A DNA stretch of 36,584 nt from Candidatus Scatosoma pullistercoris (lineage in GTDB: Bacteria > Bacillota > Clostridia > Christensenellales > Borkfalkiaceae). The notes beneath the pieces were generated by a model, which was given only the letters and a program-made list of their open reading frames with translations, was not told the DNA's origin and searched no databases. Made by a program: the position numbers and the translations under genes. Shown in pieces: positions 1 through 9,611 of the stretch (position 1 is the first letter of the stretch; each line of letters opens with the position of its first letter). The stretch lies in assembly GCA_018714725.1 (NCBI GenBank), contig DVMZ01000053.1:1-36584 (forward strand). The letters are read 5' to 3'.

Positions 1-1
1 C

Positions 2-1527
<1,526 letters not shown>

Positions 1528-1537
1528 TTACAGATGC

Positions 1538-1786
1538 TTACTCGCCTTTGAAGGGGAGCAGAGAAGCAATTCTCGCACGCTTGATCGCGGTGGCAAGAAG
1601 TCTCTGATGTGCCGCACAGGTACCGCTCATGCGGCGGGGAACAATTTTTCCGCCTTCCGTCACGAATTTCTTCAGGCGGTTGATGTCCTTATAGTCGATT
1701 TCGTCGATTTTTTCCTGGCAGAAAGCGCATACCTTTCTGCGGGGAGCTTTTTTATAGCTCTTTTTAACGGCAGTCTTTTCTTCCAT
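1538..1786 (-). CDS. rpsR: 30S ribosomal protein S18
   Basis: [64 protein letters not shown]. Confidence 0.97.
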   Translation of the reverse strand: MEEKTAVKKSYKKAPRRKVCAFCQEKIDEIDYKDINRLKKFVTEGGKIVPRRMSGTCAAHQRLLATAIKRARIASLLPFKGE

Positions 1787-1822
1787 GACCTTTTACTCCT
1801 TATGTTATTTTCCCTTACGACA

Positions 1823-2254
1823 TCAGAAGGGGATGTCGCTGTCGTCGTCCAGAGTCTGGAGGACGGGTTTCTTTTTCGCCGGGGCATTGGCAGAGCGCGC
1901 GGGAGCAGCCGGCGCGTCGTCGAACGAATCGCCGCTTGTCTTGGGGGTAAGAAATTCCACATCCTGCACGATAATGTCGACGGCGGTGCGTTTTACGCCC
2001 TGATTGTCTTCATAATTTCTCAGCTGAACGCTTCCGCTGACGGCGACTTTGTTGCCTTTTTTGGTATAGCGGGCAACCGTTTCCGCCGTGGCGCGCCATG
2101 CGGTGCAGTTGAAGAAATCCGTCTGGCGCTCGCCGTCCTGCGAGGAATAATTCCGGTTGACGGCAATGGCGAAATGGCATACCGCGACGCCGCTGGGGGT
2201 CTCGGTAAGTTCAGGGTCGCGCGTTAAGTTCCCGATCAAAAAAACCTTGTTCAT
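1823..2254 (-). CDS. ssb: Single-stranded DNA-binding protein
   Basis: MNKVFLIGNLTRDPELTETPSGVAVCHFAIAVNRN...; acidic C-terminal tip DDDSDIPF. Confidence 0.97.
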   Translation of the reverse strand: MNKVFLIGNLTRDPELTETPSGVAVCHFAIAVNRNYSSQDGERQTDFFNCTAWRATAETVARYTKKGNKVAVSGSVQLRNYEDNQGVKRTAVDIIVQDVEFLTPKTSGDSFDDAPAAPARSANAPAKKKPVLQTLDDDSDIPF

Positions 2255-2273
2255 GTTCTTGTTTCCTTTTCGC

Positions 2274-2558
2274 TCAGTTGAGTTTCGTGATCAAGCGTCT
2301 CAAAACTTCGCTGTCGATGCCCGCAACGCGGTCAAGCTCGCTGACGACGGCTGCGTCCGCTTCAAACGTCATGAGGACATAATACGCTTCGTTCTTGAAA
2401 CGAATCGGATATGCAAGCTTTTTGGTTCCCCATTTGTCCGTGGACACAAGCGTGCCGCCCATCGACTTGACAATGCCTTCAAACTTTTCGATTTCGGCAT
2501 TTTTTGTCTCTTCCGCGGCGTCGTTGTTGAGCAAATACAGCATTTCGTATTTGGTCAT
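2274..2558 (-). CDS. rpsF: 30S ribosomal protein S6
   Basis: MTKYEMLYLLNND...; start moved from the ORF-track M to the ATG preceded by gggaggtg (Shine-Dalgarno). Confidence 0.95.
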   Translation of the reverse strand: MTKYEMLYLLNNDAAEETKNAEIEKFEGIVKSMGGTLVSTDKWGTKKLAYPIRFKNEAYYVLMTFEADAAVVSELDRVAGIDSEVLRRLITKLN

Positions 2559-2637
2559 AGCTTTTGTTTCACCTCCCGGTCTTATTCGGCATATCTTTTC
2601 GATATGCAAGGCTAAATACGGCTGTCTTTTGAAGCCG
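2559..2637 (-). promoter_or_regulatory. rpsF 5' leader, candidate S6:S18 autoregulatory RNA
   Basis: Minus strand leader contains hairpin gcatatc-gaaaa-gatatgc followed by CCG-containing ccgaataagaccgggagg, plus a second hairpin acggct...agccgt. S6:S18 leaders are known upstream of rpsF. Confidence 0.45.
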
Positions 2638-2644
2638 TGTTACT

Positions 2645-2673
2645 ATTATACCCGATTTCGGGGGCTTAGTCAA
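2645..2673 (-). promoter_or_regulatory. Sigma-A-type promoter for rpsF-ssb-rpsR
   Basis: Minus strand TTGACT-N17-TATAAT; the spacer contains the dyad cccgaaatcggg. Confidence 0.8.
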
Positions 2674-2759
2674 TTATTTTTATGGCGAAAGCGCGCGATT
2701 TTTGAGTTTTTTGTGGTTTTTTGTCCGGCGTTTTTTAAGAGCGGGCGGTTTTATGAAGA

Positions 2760-2792
2760 GCCCCTCCGGCGGAATCATTCCGCCGGAGGGGC
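2760..2792 (-). terminator. 15-bp perfect hairpin after the repeat protein gene
   Basis: gcccctccggcggaa-tca-ttccgccggaggggc; T-tract weak on both strands. Confidence 0.5.
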
Positions 2793-2815
2793 GTCTTTGA
2801 AATTTGGGATAAGTC

Positions 2816-5104
2816 TCAGCTGATTGCCGTGAGAATATCGGTGACGTAGTTGATCATCTGGTTGATGGTCAGTTCGCCCAGTTTGGATTTGTTGTCATAT
2901 TTTGCGGGATCGATGTCGAAAACCGTATAGCTGAAAGGCTCTTCGCCGAAAATGTATACATAGATGATCGGCTTTTCGAGGAAAGCGCTGTCTTCCAGAA
3001 CGATGATTCCGTCTTTGTACAGGTCGTTGAGAACGGCGCTCTGAATATTTGCAGTCATATTGCTGGTCATCGCTTCCATATTCGTCAGCGTATATCCGGA
3101 AGGCGGGATCAGGCCGTCGGGATCGGTCAGCAGATATTCCCAGGAGCCGGTCATGACCCGTTCAGACTGCGTGTCCGCTTGGTAGTCGGGCGTCGTGTAA
3201 TAAATGCCGTCGTCGGGGTTGAGATAGAGCGCTTCGCCCTGAGCGTTGACAAAATTGCCCGCAGCGTCTTTCTTATATACGTCGTCTTCGAATACGGCGG
3301 CAACCGACAGATTTTCGATGTCGGCCGAAAGGGTGAGTACGGTGGAATTGCGCAGATGTCTGAGAATCCGGTTGTTTTCCACGTCTTCCTCGCCCAGAAT
3401 TTCCGTGGGAGTCAGCGTGTTGATCCTGGGTGTAAGGTCTCCGATCGACGTATCTTTCAGGCTGAGCAGAAGCGCGGAGGTTTTGGGATCGTTTTCGTCG
3501 ATTTCGATGATCTCCCCGAGGCGGAGCGAGTTGACGTTATCTTTGTCGTTGAGATCGTTCAGCGTCCAGTTTTTGTCGCGGATGGCTTTGAGGAAGCCGG
3601 GCGAGGTCTCGTCGTCGATTTCAATGACGTCGGCCAGCTTCAGGGACATGATTTTGTCCTGATCGTTGAGATCGTTCAGCGTCCAGTCTTCCATGGCAAG
3701 GAGGAGTTTGGAGGAATTCTCATCAATTCCCATCACGTCTCCGATTTTCAGAGACATGATTTTGTCCTGGTCGTTGAGATCGTCTATTTTCCAGTCCGCA
3801 ATGGAGGCAATGAGGCCGCTGGTCCCCGTTTCGCCCATGATGTCGCCGATCGTAAGGTCTTTTTTGATGTTGGAGAGCAGAGAAGAACTTTCGGAAAGAT
3901 CGCCGATCGTATGCGGCTGATAGAAAACATATCCGCCTTGCTGCGTTGCGGCATAATAGCAGGGCGCTTTTACAGATTCGCCGTTTACGGAGATCTCCGT
4001 AAAGTTCCCGGACTGTTCGGTTAAAATCCAGGTCGTATTGCCTTCGGTATAGATATAACCGGTATCTCCGGCGCCGAGAGAGCCGGGGAGCAGTTCTCCG
4101 CGCTCATCATAGGCCTTTCCGTCATATATTGCAACTTCGCGGCGGAGCATGATCACTTCGCCCGTTCCTCCGTCGAGGTCATAATGCACGCCCTTTTTGC
4201 CGTAGAGCAGATACATGGTAATCGCGTCGTCGGGATCGGCGGAGAGCACGGCAGACAGCTGTATGCCGTCAATCAGGTCCTCCGGACCGTCCAGCAATGC
4301 GCCGAGCGTCATTTTCTGATAAAGGAGTTTTTCTCCCGAGCAATCTTTGGTTGCATGGAGCCAGACGGCAGAGCCGTCGCTTTCGGCTTTGGCGTAGAAA
4401 ATTTCCGTTTCGCCGTCCTGTTCTTTCGTCACCGTCCATACGCCGGAGGCTTCGTCCCATACGGCGTCAGTCCGGTTGCCTTCGTCGTCATAGAGGATTC
4501 CGCCGGAGACGGAATATTTCACGGGCAGCATGGTGGGGGCGGCGTCTCCCTCCGGCCAGACGTAATGTTTTCCTTCCGTGCCGTACACGAGGGCGCACAT
4601 TACGCTGTCGGTGCGGTCGACGGTCATCAGGGAATCGAGGGTGACCCGGTCCAGCAATTCGTTTGCGCTTCCGCCGGTAAGCTGTCCGACCGTGGTGGGC
4701 TTGGAGCCGTTGATCATCACGACTTTGCCGTTTTCCAGAATGAAATCTTCGCCGAGGCTGCCGTAAGCCAGCGCGAACAGCATTTTGTTGTCATCGTTGT
4801 ATTCTTTGTCCGAAAGGCCGAGCAGGGTGCCCAGTTCCACATCGGCGAGCAGATCCATGACGTTGCCGCCATTTCCGCTCAGAACGTCCATCAGTTCTTT
4901 CAGCGAACGGGGAGAATTGTACAGAAGTTCCCCGTCGGAGAGATAAGCGTAGAAGAGTCCGGCTTCCGTTTCTTCCGCAAGAAGGCTGCATACGGCTTTT
5001 TCGTCCGCGTCATAGACGATGTAGGAATAGGAGACCGCGGCGCCGGCATTTCCGGTTCCCGGCTGCGCCGTCGCGGGACGGATGGATTCCCCGCTCCCGC
5101 TCAC
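2816..5104 (-). CDS. C-terminal portion of a large repeat protein, separated from its N-terminal part by one in-frame TAG
   Basis: 762-aa open frame in the same frame as 5105..6172. Repeats of xYGxEGxxY type and ~36-aa DW(T/K)(L/I)(N/D)DLNDQDKIMSL(K)(L/I)(A/G)DV units. Confidence 0.8.
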   Translation of the reverse strand: MSGSGESIRPATAQPGTGNAGAAVSYSYIVYDADEKAVCSLLAEETEAGLFYAYLSDGELLYNSPRSLKELMDVLSGNGGNVMDLLADVELGTLLGLSDKEYNDDNKMLFALAYGSLGEDFILENGKVVMINGSKPTTVGQLTGGSANELLDRVTLDSLMTVDRTDSVMCALVYGTEGKHYVWPEGDAAPTMLPVKYSVSGGILYDDEGNRTDAVWDEASGVWTVTKEQDGETEIFYAKAESDGSAVWLHATKDCSGEKLLYQKMTLGALLDGPEDLIDGIQLSAVLSADPDDAITMYLLYGKKGVHYDLDGGTGEVIMLRREVAIYDGKAYDERGELLPGSLGAGDTGYIYTEGNTTWILTEQSGNFTEISVNGESVKAPCYYAATQQGGYVFYQPHTIGDLSESSSLLSNIKKDLTIGDIMGETGTSGLIASIADWKIDDLNDQDKIMSLKIGDVMGIDENSSKLLLAMEDWTLNDLNDQDKIMSLKLADVIEIDDETSPGFLKAIRDKNWTLNDLNDKDNVNSLRLGEIIEIDENDPKTSALLLSLKDTSIGDLTPRINTLTPTEILGEEDVENNRILRHLRNSTVLTLSADIENLSVAAVFEDDVYKKDAAGNFVNAQGEALYLNPDDGIYYTTPDYQADTQSERVMTGSWEYLLTDPDGLIPPSGYTLTNMEAMTSNMTANIQSAVLNDLYKDGIIVLEDSAFLEKPIIYVYIFGEEPFSYTVFDIDPAKYDNKSKLGELTINQMINYVTDILTAIS
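3307..3862 (-). repeat. Five tandem ~36-aa protein repeats (about 108 bp each, approximate bounds)
   Basis: LTIGDIMG...DDLNDQDKIMSL / KIGDVMGIDENS...LNDLNDQDKIMSL / KLADVIEIDDET...LNDLNDKDNVNSL / RLGEIIEIDEND...IGDLTPRINTL / TPTEILGEEDVEN...LSADIENL. Confidence 0.8.
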
Positions 5105-6172
5105 CTAGATGTTTTCGGCGTCCCGATAAGCATATTCCGTTCCGTCGGAGCTTGAAAAGACGTTGGTTTCCCCGTCGAGCCGGTAGGTGACGGGCAGCCA
5201 GGTGATTTCAATTTTGTCTGCGTCATAGGTGTACTGTTTTCCTTCCGTTCCGTAGAGCAGACTGCGGACGAGCGGATCGCTGTTGTCGAGGGAGCCGGTG
5301 GCGGACTGAATTCCGGAAACGGAGATTTTTTCCAGCAGGGAAATTATGCCGCCGCTTTCTTGCTGTCCGGAAGCGAAAGAGAGCAAATCGCCGATCGTGG
5401 TCGCTTCCGCGCCGTTTTTCATCACGGCGTTGCCGTTCTCATCGCGCACGACGGTGCCGTCGGCATTCTTTTCATAATTGGTGTCGTCCCCATAGCAGAG
5501 CAGCATGAGGATTTCAAAATTTTCGGAAGAGGGCGAAAGGAGATTGAGCTTCGGCGAAGCGAGCACCGTGCCCAGTTCCAGAGGGTTCAGAGTTTGCGTG
5601 AAGAAAGTGAGAAGAAGCGAAAGGGGAACGTCCATCAGCCCCACCATCATTTCGCCGTTGTCTCCGGTGAGGACGGCTTTTCCGTTTTCGTCTTTTTTGA
5701 CAACGTTGCCGTCCTTGTCGAGAATGACGTTATCCGCATCGTCGAGGATATTGCCCGCTTCGTCTTTGTTCGGACTGGTCACCGTGAGGGGGATATTGAA
5801 CTGGGTTTCCAGCTGATTGGCCAGATCGGTGACTTTTTTCTCCATCTGCGGGGAAATCCGGTTGAGGTCGTCCAGAGTGATCGTCTTTCCGGAGAAAGAG
5901 GAGGCCAGCGACTGCAGGTCCTTGAGAAGCGCGGCGACGGTTTTGTCGGCGTATTCGTCGGTTATGTAGTCCTGGTACTTGATGTCGTTTCCCATAATCT
6001 GTCCGACCAGGTTGATCCCTTCGCGGATGCGCATTTTTGCGTAAAGGTAGTACCCGACCCCCGCAATGCTGCCGATCGTGACGATGATTCCGAACAGAAA
6101 ACCGAGAAAGACCGCCAGAAGTTTTCCCGCGAATCCGCCGCCTTTCTTCTCTTCTTCGTAATATGTAGCCAT
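5105..6172 (-). CDS. N-terminal portion of the membrane-anchored repeat protein
   Basis: N-terminal transmembrane segment KLLAVFLGFLFGIIVTIGSIAGVGYYLYAK, then an extracytoplasmic-type region; ends ...YRDAENI-TAG immediately before the 2816..5104 frame. Confidence 0.8.
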   Translation of the reverse strand: MATYYEEEKKGGGFAGKLLAVFLGFLFGIIVTIGSIAGVGYYLYAKMRIREGINLVGQIMGNDIKYQDYITDEYADKTVAALLKDLQSLASSFSGKTITLDDLNRISPQMEKKVTDLANQLETQFNIPLTVTSPNKDEAGNILDDADNVILDKDGNVVKKDENGKAVLTGDNGEMMVGLMDVPLSLLLTFFTQTLNPLELGTVLASPKLNLLSPSSENFEILMLLCYGDDTNYEKNADGTVVRDENGNAVMKNGAEATTIGDLLSFASGQQESGGIISLLEKISVSGIQSATGSLDNSDPLVRSLLYGTEGKQYTYDADKIEITWLPVTYRLDGETNVFSSSDGTEYAYRDAENI

Positions 6173-6180
6173 TTTTTACC

Positions 6181-6486
6181 TCACTTTCTGACGACCAGAA
6201 ATTTTTCCGATCCGTTTACTTCGTATTCGCCGAGCTTTTCCGCTTCGAAACAATCGCCCGGCCGGAAGTCCGTTTCGCCCTGCTTCCATTTGAAATGCCC
6301 GTTCCCTTCCAGGATCCGGAGCAGGTCGGTTTGTTCGGTGTACAGCTTGAACCGTTTCGCGCCTTCCACCAGAAGGCAGTTTCCGTTTTTGCCCAGTCTT
6401 GCGCCCTGCACTTTTCCGGCGCCGAAGACGAACGAGTCTTCTTCCGGCTCGGGAACGCAATCGGGCGTAATTTTCAGGAGATGCAT
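6181..6486 (-). CDS. Small cupin-like protein, uncharacterised
   Basis: MHLLKITPDCVPEPEEDSFVFGAGK...LLRILEGNGHFKWKQGETDFRPGDCFEAEKLGEYEVNGSEKFLVVRK; beta-rich, cupin-like pattern; a few bp upstream of the 6172 start. Confidence 0.6.
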   Translation of the reverse strand: MHLLKITPDCVPEPEEDSFVFGAGKVQGARLGKNGNCLLVEGAKRFKLYTEQTDLLRILEGNGHFKWKQGETDFRPGDCFEAEKLGEYEVNGSEKFLVVRK

Positions 6487-6779
6487 ATTTTTATACCGTT
6501 GCTCCCATATCTGAATTTTTACAGTTTCTATTATACTGTATTTTTTATGAAAATGCAAGTATTTCCCGAAAAAAAGAGCCGCTTTTGCGGGAATTTGACG
6601 CAGGGAAATTCAGGGAACCGCCGCGCGTCCTTTTAGGCGCCTCCGGCCGAACCTCCTTCCGCCGGGCAAGAACGTGCGCAGACGGGAGGGCAGACGGAGA
6701 ATGCTCGGTTTTCCGCGGCCGCCCGGGTGCCTTTGTCTCCGCGCGGGAAATACCGGGAAACGGCCGGCAGTTTGGCCGG

Positions 6780-6841
6780 GATTCGTCGGAGTGCAGTCGG
6801 GGGTAGTCGGGATTTGTCGGAGTGCAGTCGGGCTTTGTCAG
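6780..6841. repeat. Two copies of a 31-bp imperfect direct repeat
   Basis: gattcgtcggagtgcagtcggggg... at 6780 and gatttgtcggagtgcagtcgggct... at 6811. Confidence 0.75.
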
Positions 6842-7992
6842 GGGGATTCGGGCGGCTCGCTGCCGGGGAGCCCGAGGTCGACGCTGCGCAGTTTTTTGGC
6901 GATGATCCGGGTCCGGCCCGCCGCCGTCTCGATGGTGTCCTGCGCTTCCTGCAATTTTTTCTGCGTCTTGTCCAGCACTTCCGTAAATTTCCCGAATTCG
7001 TACTTGAAGGCCGCCAGAAGTTGCCAAAGTTCCTGCGAGCGCTGTTCGATGGCGGATACTTTGAATCCCGTCTGCAGGGTGGAGAGCAGGGCGGCGAGGT
7101 TGGTGGGGCCGCAGACGAGAATGCGGCGGAGGGACAGGTATTCGCTGAGCCCGGGAATTTTGAGGATTTCCGCATACAGGCTTTCGATGGGGAGATACAT
7201 CACGGCGAAATCGGTGGTGCGGGGCGGGAGGATATATTTCGCGGCGATCGAATCCGCCTGCAATTTTACGGCTCTGCCGAGATTTTTCAGCGCCCGTTCT
7301 TCCGCTTCCCGGTCGCAGGCGTTTCCCGCCTCCACCAGCCGCTGGTATTCCTCCGTGGGGAATTTGCTGTCGATGGGCAGGCAGACCGTGCTGCCGTCTT
7401 TGTCGGGCAGAAGCACCGCAAAGTCCACCATGCCGTCCGAGAGCGGATTGAGCTTGACGCTGGCGGCGTACTGATTGGGCGCCAGCATCTGGGAGAGCAG
7501 GGCGCCCAGTTGCGCTTCGCCCCAGGTGCCGCGCAGTTTCACGTTGGAAAACACCTTTTTGATGTCCGCGACGCCCGCGGCGAGGCTGCGCACTTCGCCG
7601 ATTCCGCGATACACCGCTTCCAGCCGCTGCTGAATGATCGAGTAGCTTTCCGTCAGTTTGGTTTCCAAAGTTTCCGACAGCCGGGTATCCACCGTGCGGC
7701 GGATTTCGTCCAGCGAGCGCTGGTTGTTTTCCGTGACATAGCGGAGCTGGTCGGAAATGGTTTTCTGAATGTTGTTCAGCCGGTATTCCGTCATCGAGCC
7801 GAGCGACGTGATCGATTTGTTGGTGTAATCGGCGATGCCGCCCAGTTTGTCGATTTTTTCTTTCAGCGCGTCCGTGTCCCCGCCGTTTTTGTCCGAAACG
7901 CCCGTTCCCCGGCGTTTGAGGAGCAACAGCAGCAGAAAGACGCAGAGAATCAGCAGGGCGATGCATACGCCCAGAAGCATTTTTTCCGTCAT
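6838..7992 (-). CDS. rmuC: RmuC family DNA recombination protein
   Basis: N-terminal TM, coiled coil, LRGTWGEAQLGALLSQMLAPNQYAASVK...DFAVLLPDKDGSTVCLPIDSKFPTEEYQRL. Confidence 0.92.
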   Translation of the reverse strand: MTEKMLLGVCIALLILCVFLLLLLLKRRGTGVSDKNGGDTDALKEKIDKLGGIADYTNKSITSLGSMTEYRLNNIQKTISDQLRYVTENNQRSLDEIRRTVDTRLSETLETKLTESYSIIQQRLEAVYRGIGEVRSLAAGVADIKKVFSNVKLRGTWGEAQLGALLSQMLAPNQYAASVKLNPLSDGMVDFAVLLPDKDGSTVCLPIDSKFPTEEYQRLVEAGNACDREAEERALKNLGRAVKLQADSIAAKYILPPRTTDFAVMYLPIESLYAEILKIPGLSEYLSLRRILVCGPTNLAALLSTLQTGFKVSAIEQRSQELWQLLAAFKYEFGKFTEVLDKTQKKLQEAQDTIETAAGRTRIIAKKLRSVDLGLPGSEPPESP

Positions 7993-8007
7993 GGTGTTTC
8001 CTCTTTT

Positions 8008-9453
8008 TTATCCGTTTTGTTTTTTGTTTACAGGTTCGCCTGCCTGTTTGTCCGCATTGTCGTTTGTCTGTCCGTTTGCCTGTTCGCGGAGTTGTTCTTC
8101 TTCCGCGGTTTTCACGAACGAAGGGAGCAGGGCCAAAAGACGCGATTTCGCGTTGTCGGCGGGGCAGACGGCGGCGTGCAGGAGCATCGCCCGGAGCACG
8201 CGGGAAATGAGCCGGGGCGGGGCGTCTGCTTCCAGCAGGTCTTTGCCGGAAACCGCGAGTTCTTTCAGCCGCAGGGGTGCGCCTTCCGCCTGCATCCGGG
8301 CGAGTTCCGCCCGCCATTTTATATTCGTGGGGCAGGGGGACAGATCGTCTTTACAGCCCGAAAAATCCGCTTGTTTGAGGAGCATCAGCTCTTCGAGCAG
8401 CGGGGCGTTCCGCACGAAAAACCGGCGCAGTTTGCCCGGTTTCGTCCGTCCGTCAAAGTCGTACATATGCCAAAGGATCAGCACTCTGATCTGCTCCGAG
8501 GCATGAACGGGGGCTTTCAGCCGGGCGAGGATTTCTCCCGCAATGCGCGCGCCCTCTTCGGGATGCGCGTGGACGTTGCCGTCCCGGAGCATGCAGAAGG
8601 GCTTTCCCGCGTCGTGCAGAAGGGCGGCCAGCCGCACCCGTTCATCCGCATAGCGCGCCGCGCGCAGGGAATGTTCCAGAATATCGTAACTGTGGAAATC
8701 CTTTCGCTGTTCCATGCCCCTTCCCGCGGTCAGTTCGGGCAGAATCCGGTCGAGCACGCCCGTGCGGTCGAGAATTTTCAGCCCCGCATAATGTCCGTCC
8801 TTTACGCCGTATTTCCGGTCGGCGCGAAGGAGCAGGGTGAGTTCGGCGAAAATCCTTTCCGGGGAAATGTCGAGAATGAGCGCCGCATTTTCCGCCGCGC
8901 CCGCGAGACATTCTCCGTCCGGCGTAAATCCCAGCTGTCCCGCCTGCCGGGCGAGCCGCATCAGCCGGAGTCCGTCCTCGCCGAATACCTTTTCCGCCGC
9001 GTCCACGGTGCGGAGCCGCCGCTCGGCGATGTCCTTCCGCCCGCCGAGGGGGTCGACGAATTTTTCGCTTCCGATGTCGTAATAGACGGCGTTGGCGGTG
9101 AAATCCCGGCGCTTTGCGTCGAGGGCGATGTCGTCCGTAAAGAAAATTTCAACGGGGACATGGGTGCCCCGCACATACCGGTCGGAACGGAAGCAGGTGT
9201 ATTCAAACGCGTGGTTTTCCCCGTCTTTCAGCTTCACCGTGCCCGTATGGCGGTAGACGGCGACGGGGGTGAACCCGCAGCGCTCGGCGGCGGCGACAAA
9301 ACTGTCCGCGTCCGTCGGCGAGCAGATGTCCAGATCCGGTTCGGCGCAGGTGCGCCCGGAGAGGAAGTCCCGCACAAAGCCGCCGACGACATACAGCGGC
9401 TCGGGCATTTCCTTCGCCAGGCGGAGGAGGCTTTCCGGCAAAAGTTCTTTCAT
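8008..9453 (-). CDS. cca: CCA-adding tRNA nucleotidyltransferase with HD domain
   Basis: YVVGGFVRDFLSGR...DLDICSPTDAD...RRDFTANAVYYD...VDPLGGRKDI...LAALLHDAGKP; ATG at 9453 has a gaggaa Shine-Dalgarno. Confidence 0.92.
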   Translation of the reverse strand: MKELLPESLLRLAKEMPEPLYVVGGFVRDFLSGRTCAEPDLDICSPTDADSFVAAAERCGFTPVAVYRHTGTVKLKDGENHAFEYTCFRSDRYVRGTHVPVEIFFTDDIALDAKRRDFTANAVYYDIGSEKFVDPLGGRKDIAERRLRTVDAAEKVFGEDGLRLMRLARQAGQLGFTPDGECLAGAAENAALILDISPERIFAELTLLLRADRKYGVKDGHYAGLKILDRTGVLDRILPELTAGRGMEQRKDFHSYDILEHSLRAARYADERVRLAALLHDAGKPFCMLRDGNVHAHPEEGARIAGEILARLKAPVHASEQIRVLILWHMYDFDGRTKPGKLRRFFVRNAPLLEELMLLKQADFSGCKDDLSPCPTNIKWRAELARMQAEGAPLRLKELAVSGKDLLEADAPPRLISRVLRAMLLHAAVCPADNAKSRLLALLPSFVKTAEEEQLREQANGQTNDNADKQAGEPVNKKQNG

Positions 9454-9485
9454 AGACAAAATTCCTCAAAAAAAATTACGATTCC

Positions 9486-9537
9486 AGTATACCAAATTTC
9501 AAAATAAATTGCAATTCCTCGAAAAGTGTTATATAAT
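9486..9537. promoter_or_regulatory. Divergent promoters sharing one palindromic -35 (TTGCAA)
   Basis: Plus: TTGCAA(9509-9514)-N17-TATAAT(9532-9537). Minus: TTGCAA(same 6 bp)-N17-TATACT(9491-9486). Confidence 0.8.
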
Positions 9538-9611
9538 ATATCCGTCCTGTTTTCAAAAAAAGCGCGGAATTTTTCATTTTTTTGACAAAACGTACAAAGA
9601 GAGAGGTTAAA

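Noticed and set aside
6545-8317. 590-aa minus ORF overlapping rmuC
   Set aside because: Arg/Pro/Ser-rich out-of-frame reading on the same strand as rmuC and cca; not protein-like.
6727-9507. 926-aa plus-strand ORF opposite rmuC and cca
   Set aside because: Antisense to two recognised genes and spans their boundary; no domain-like pattern.
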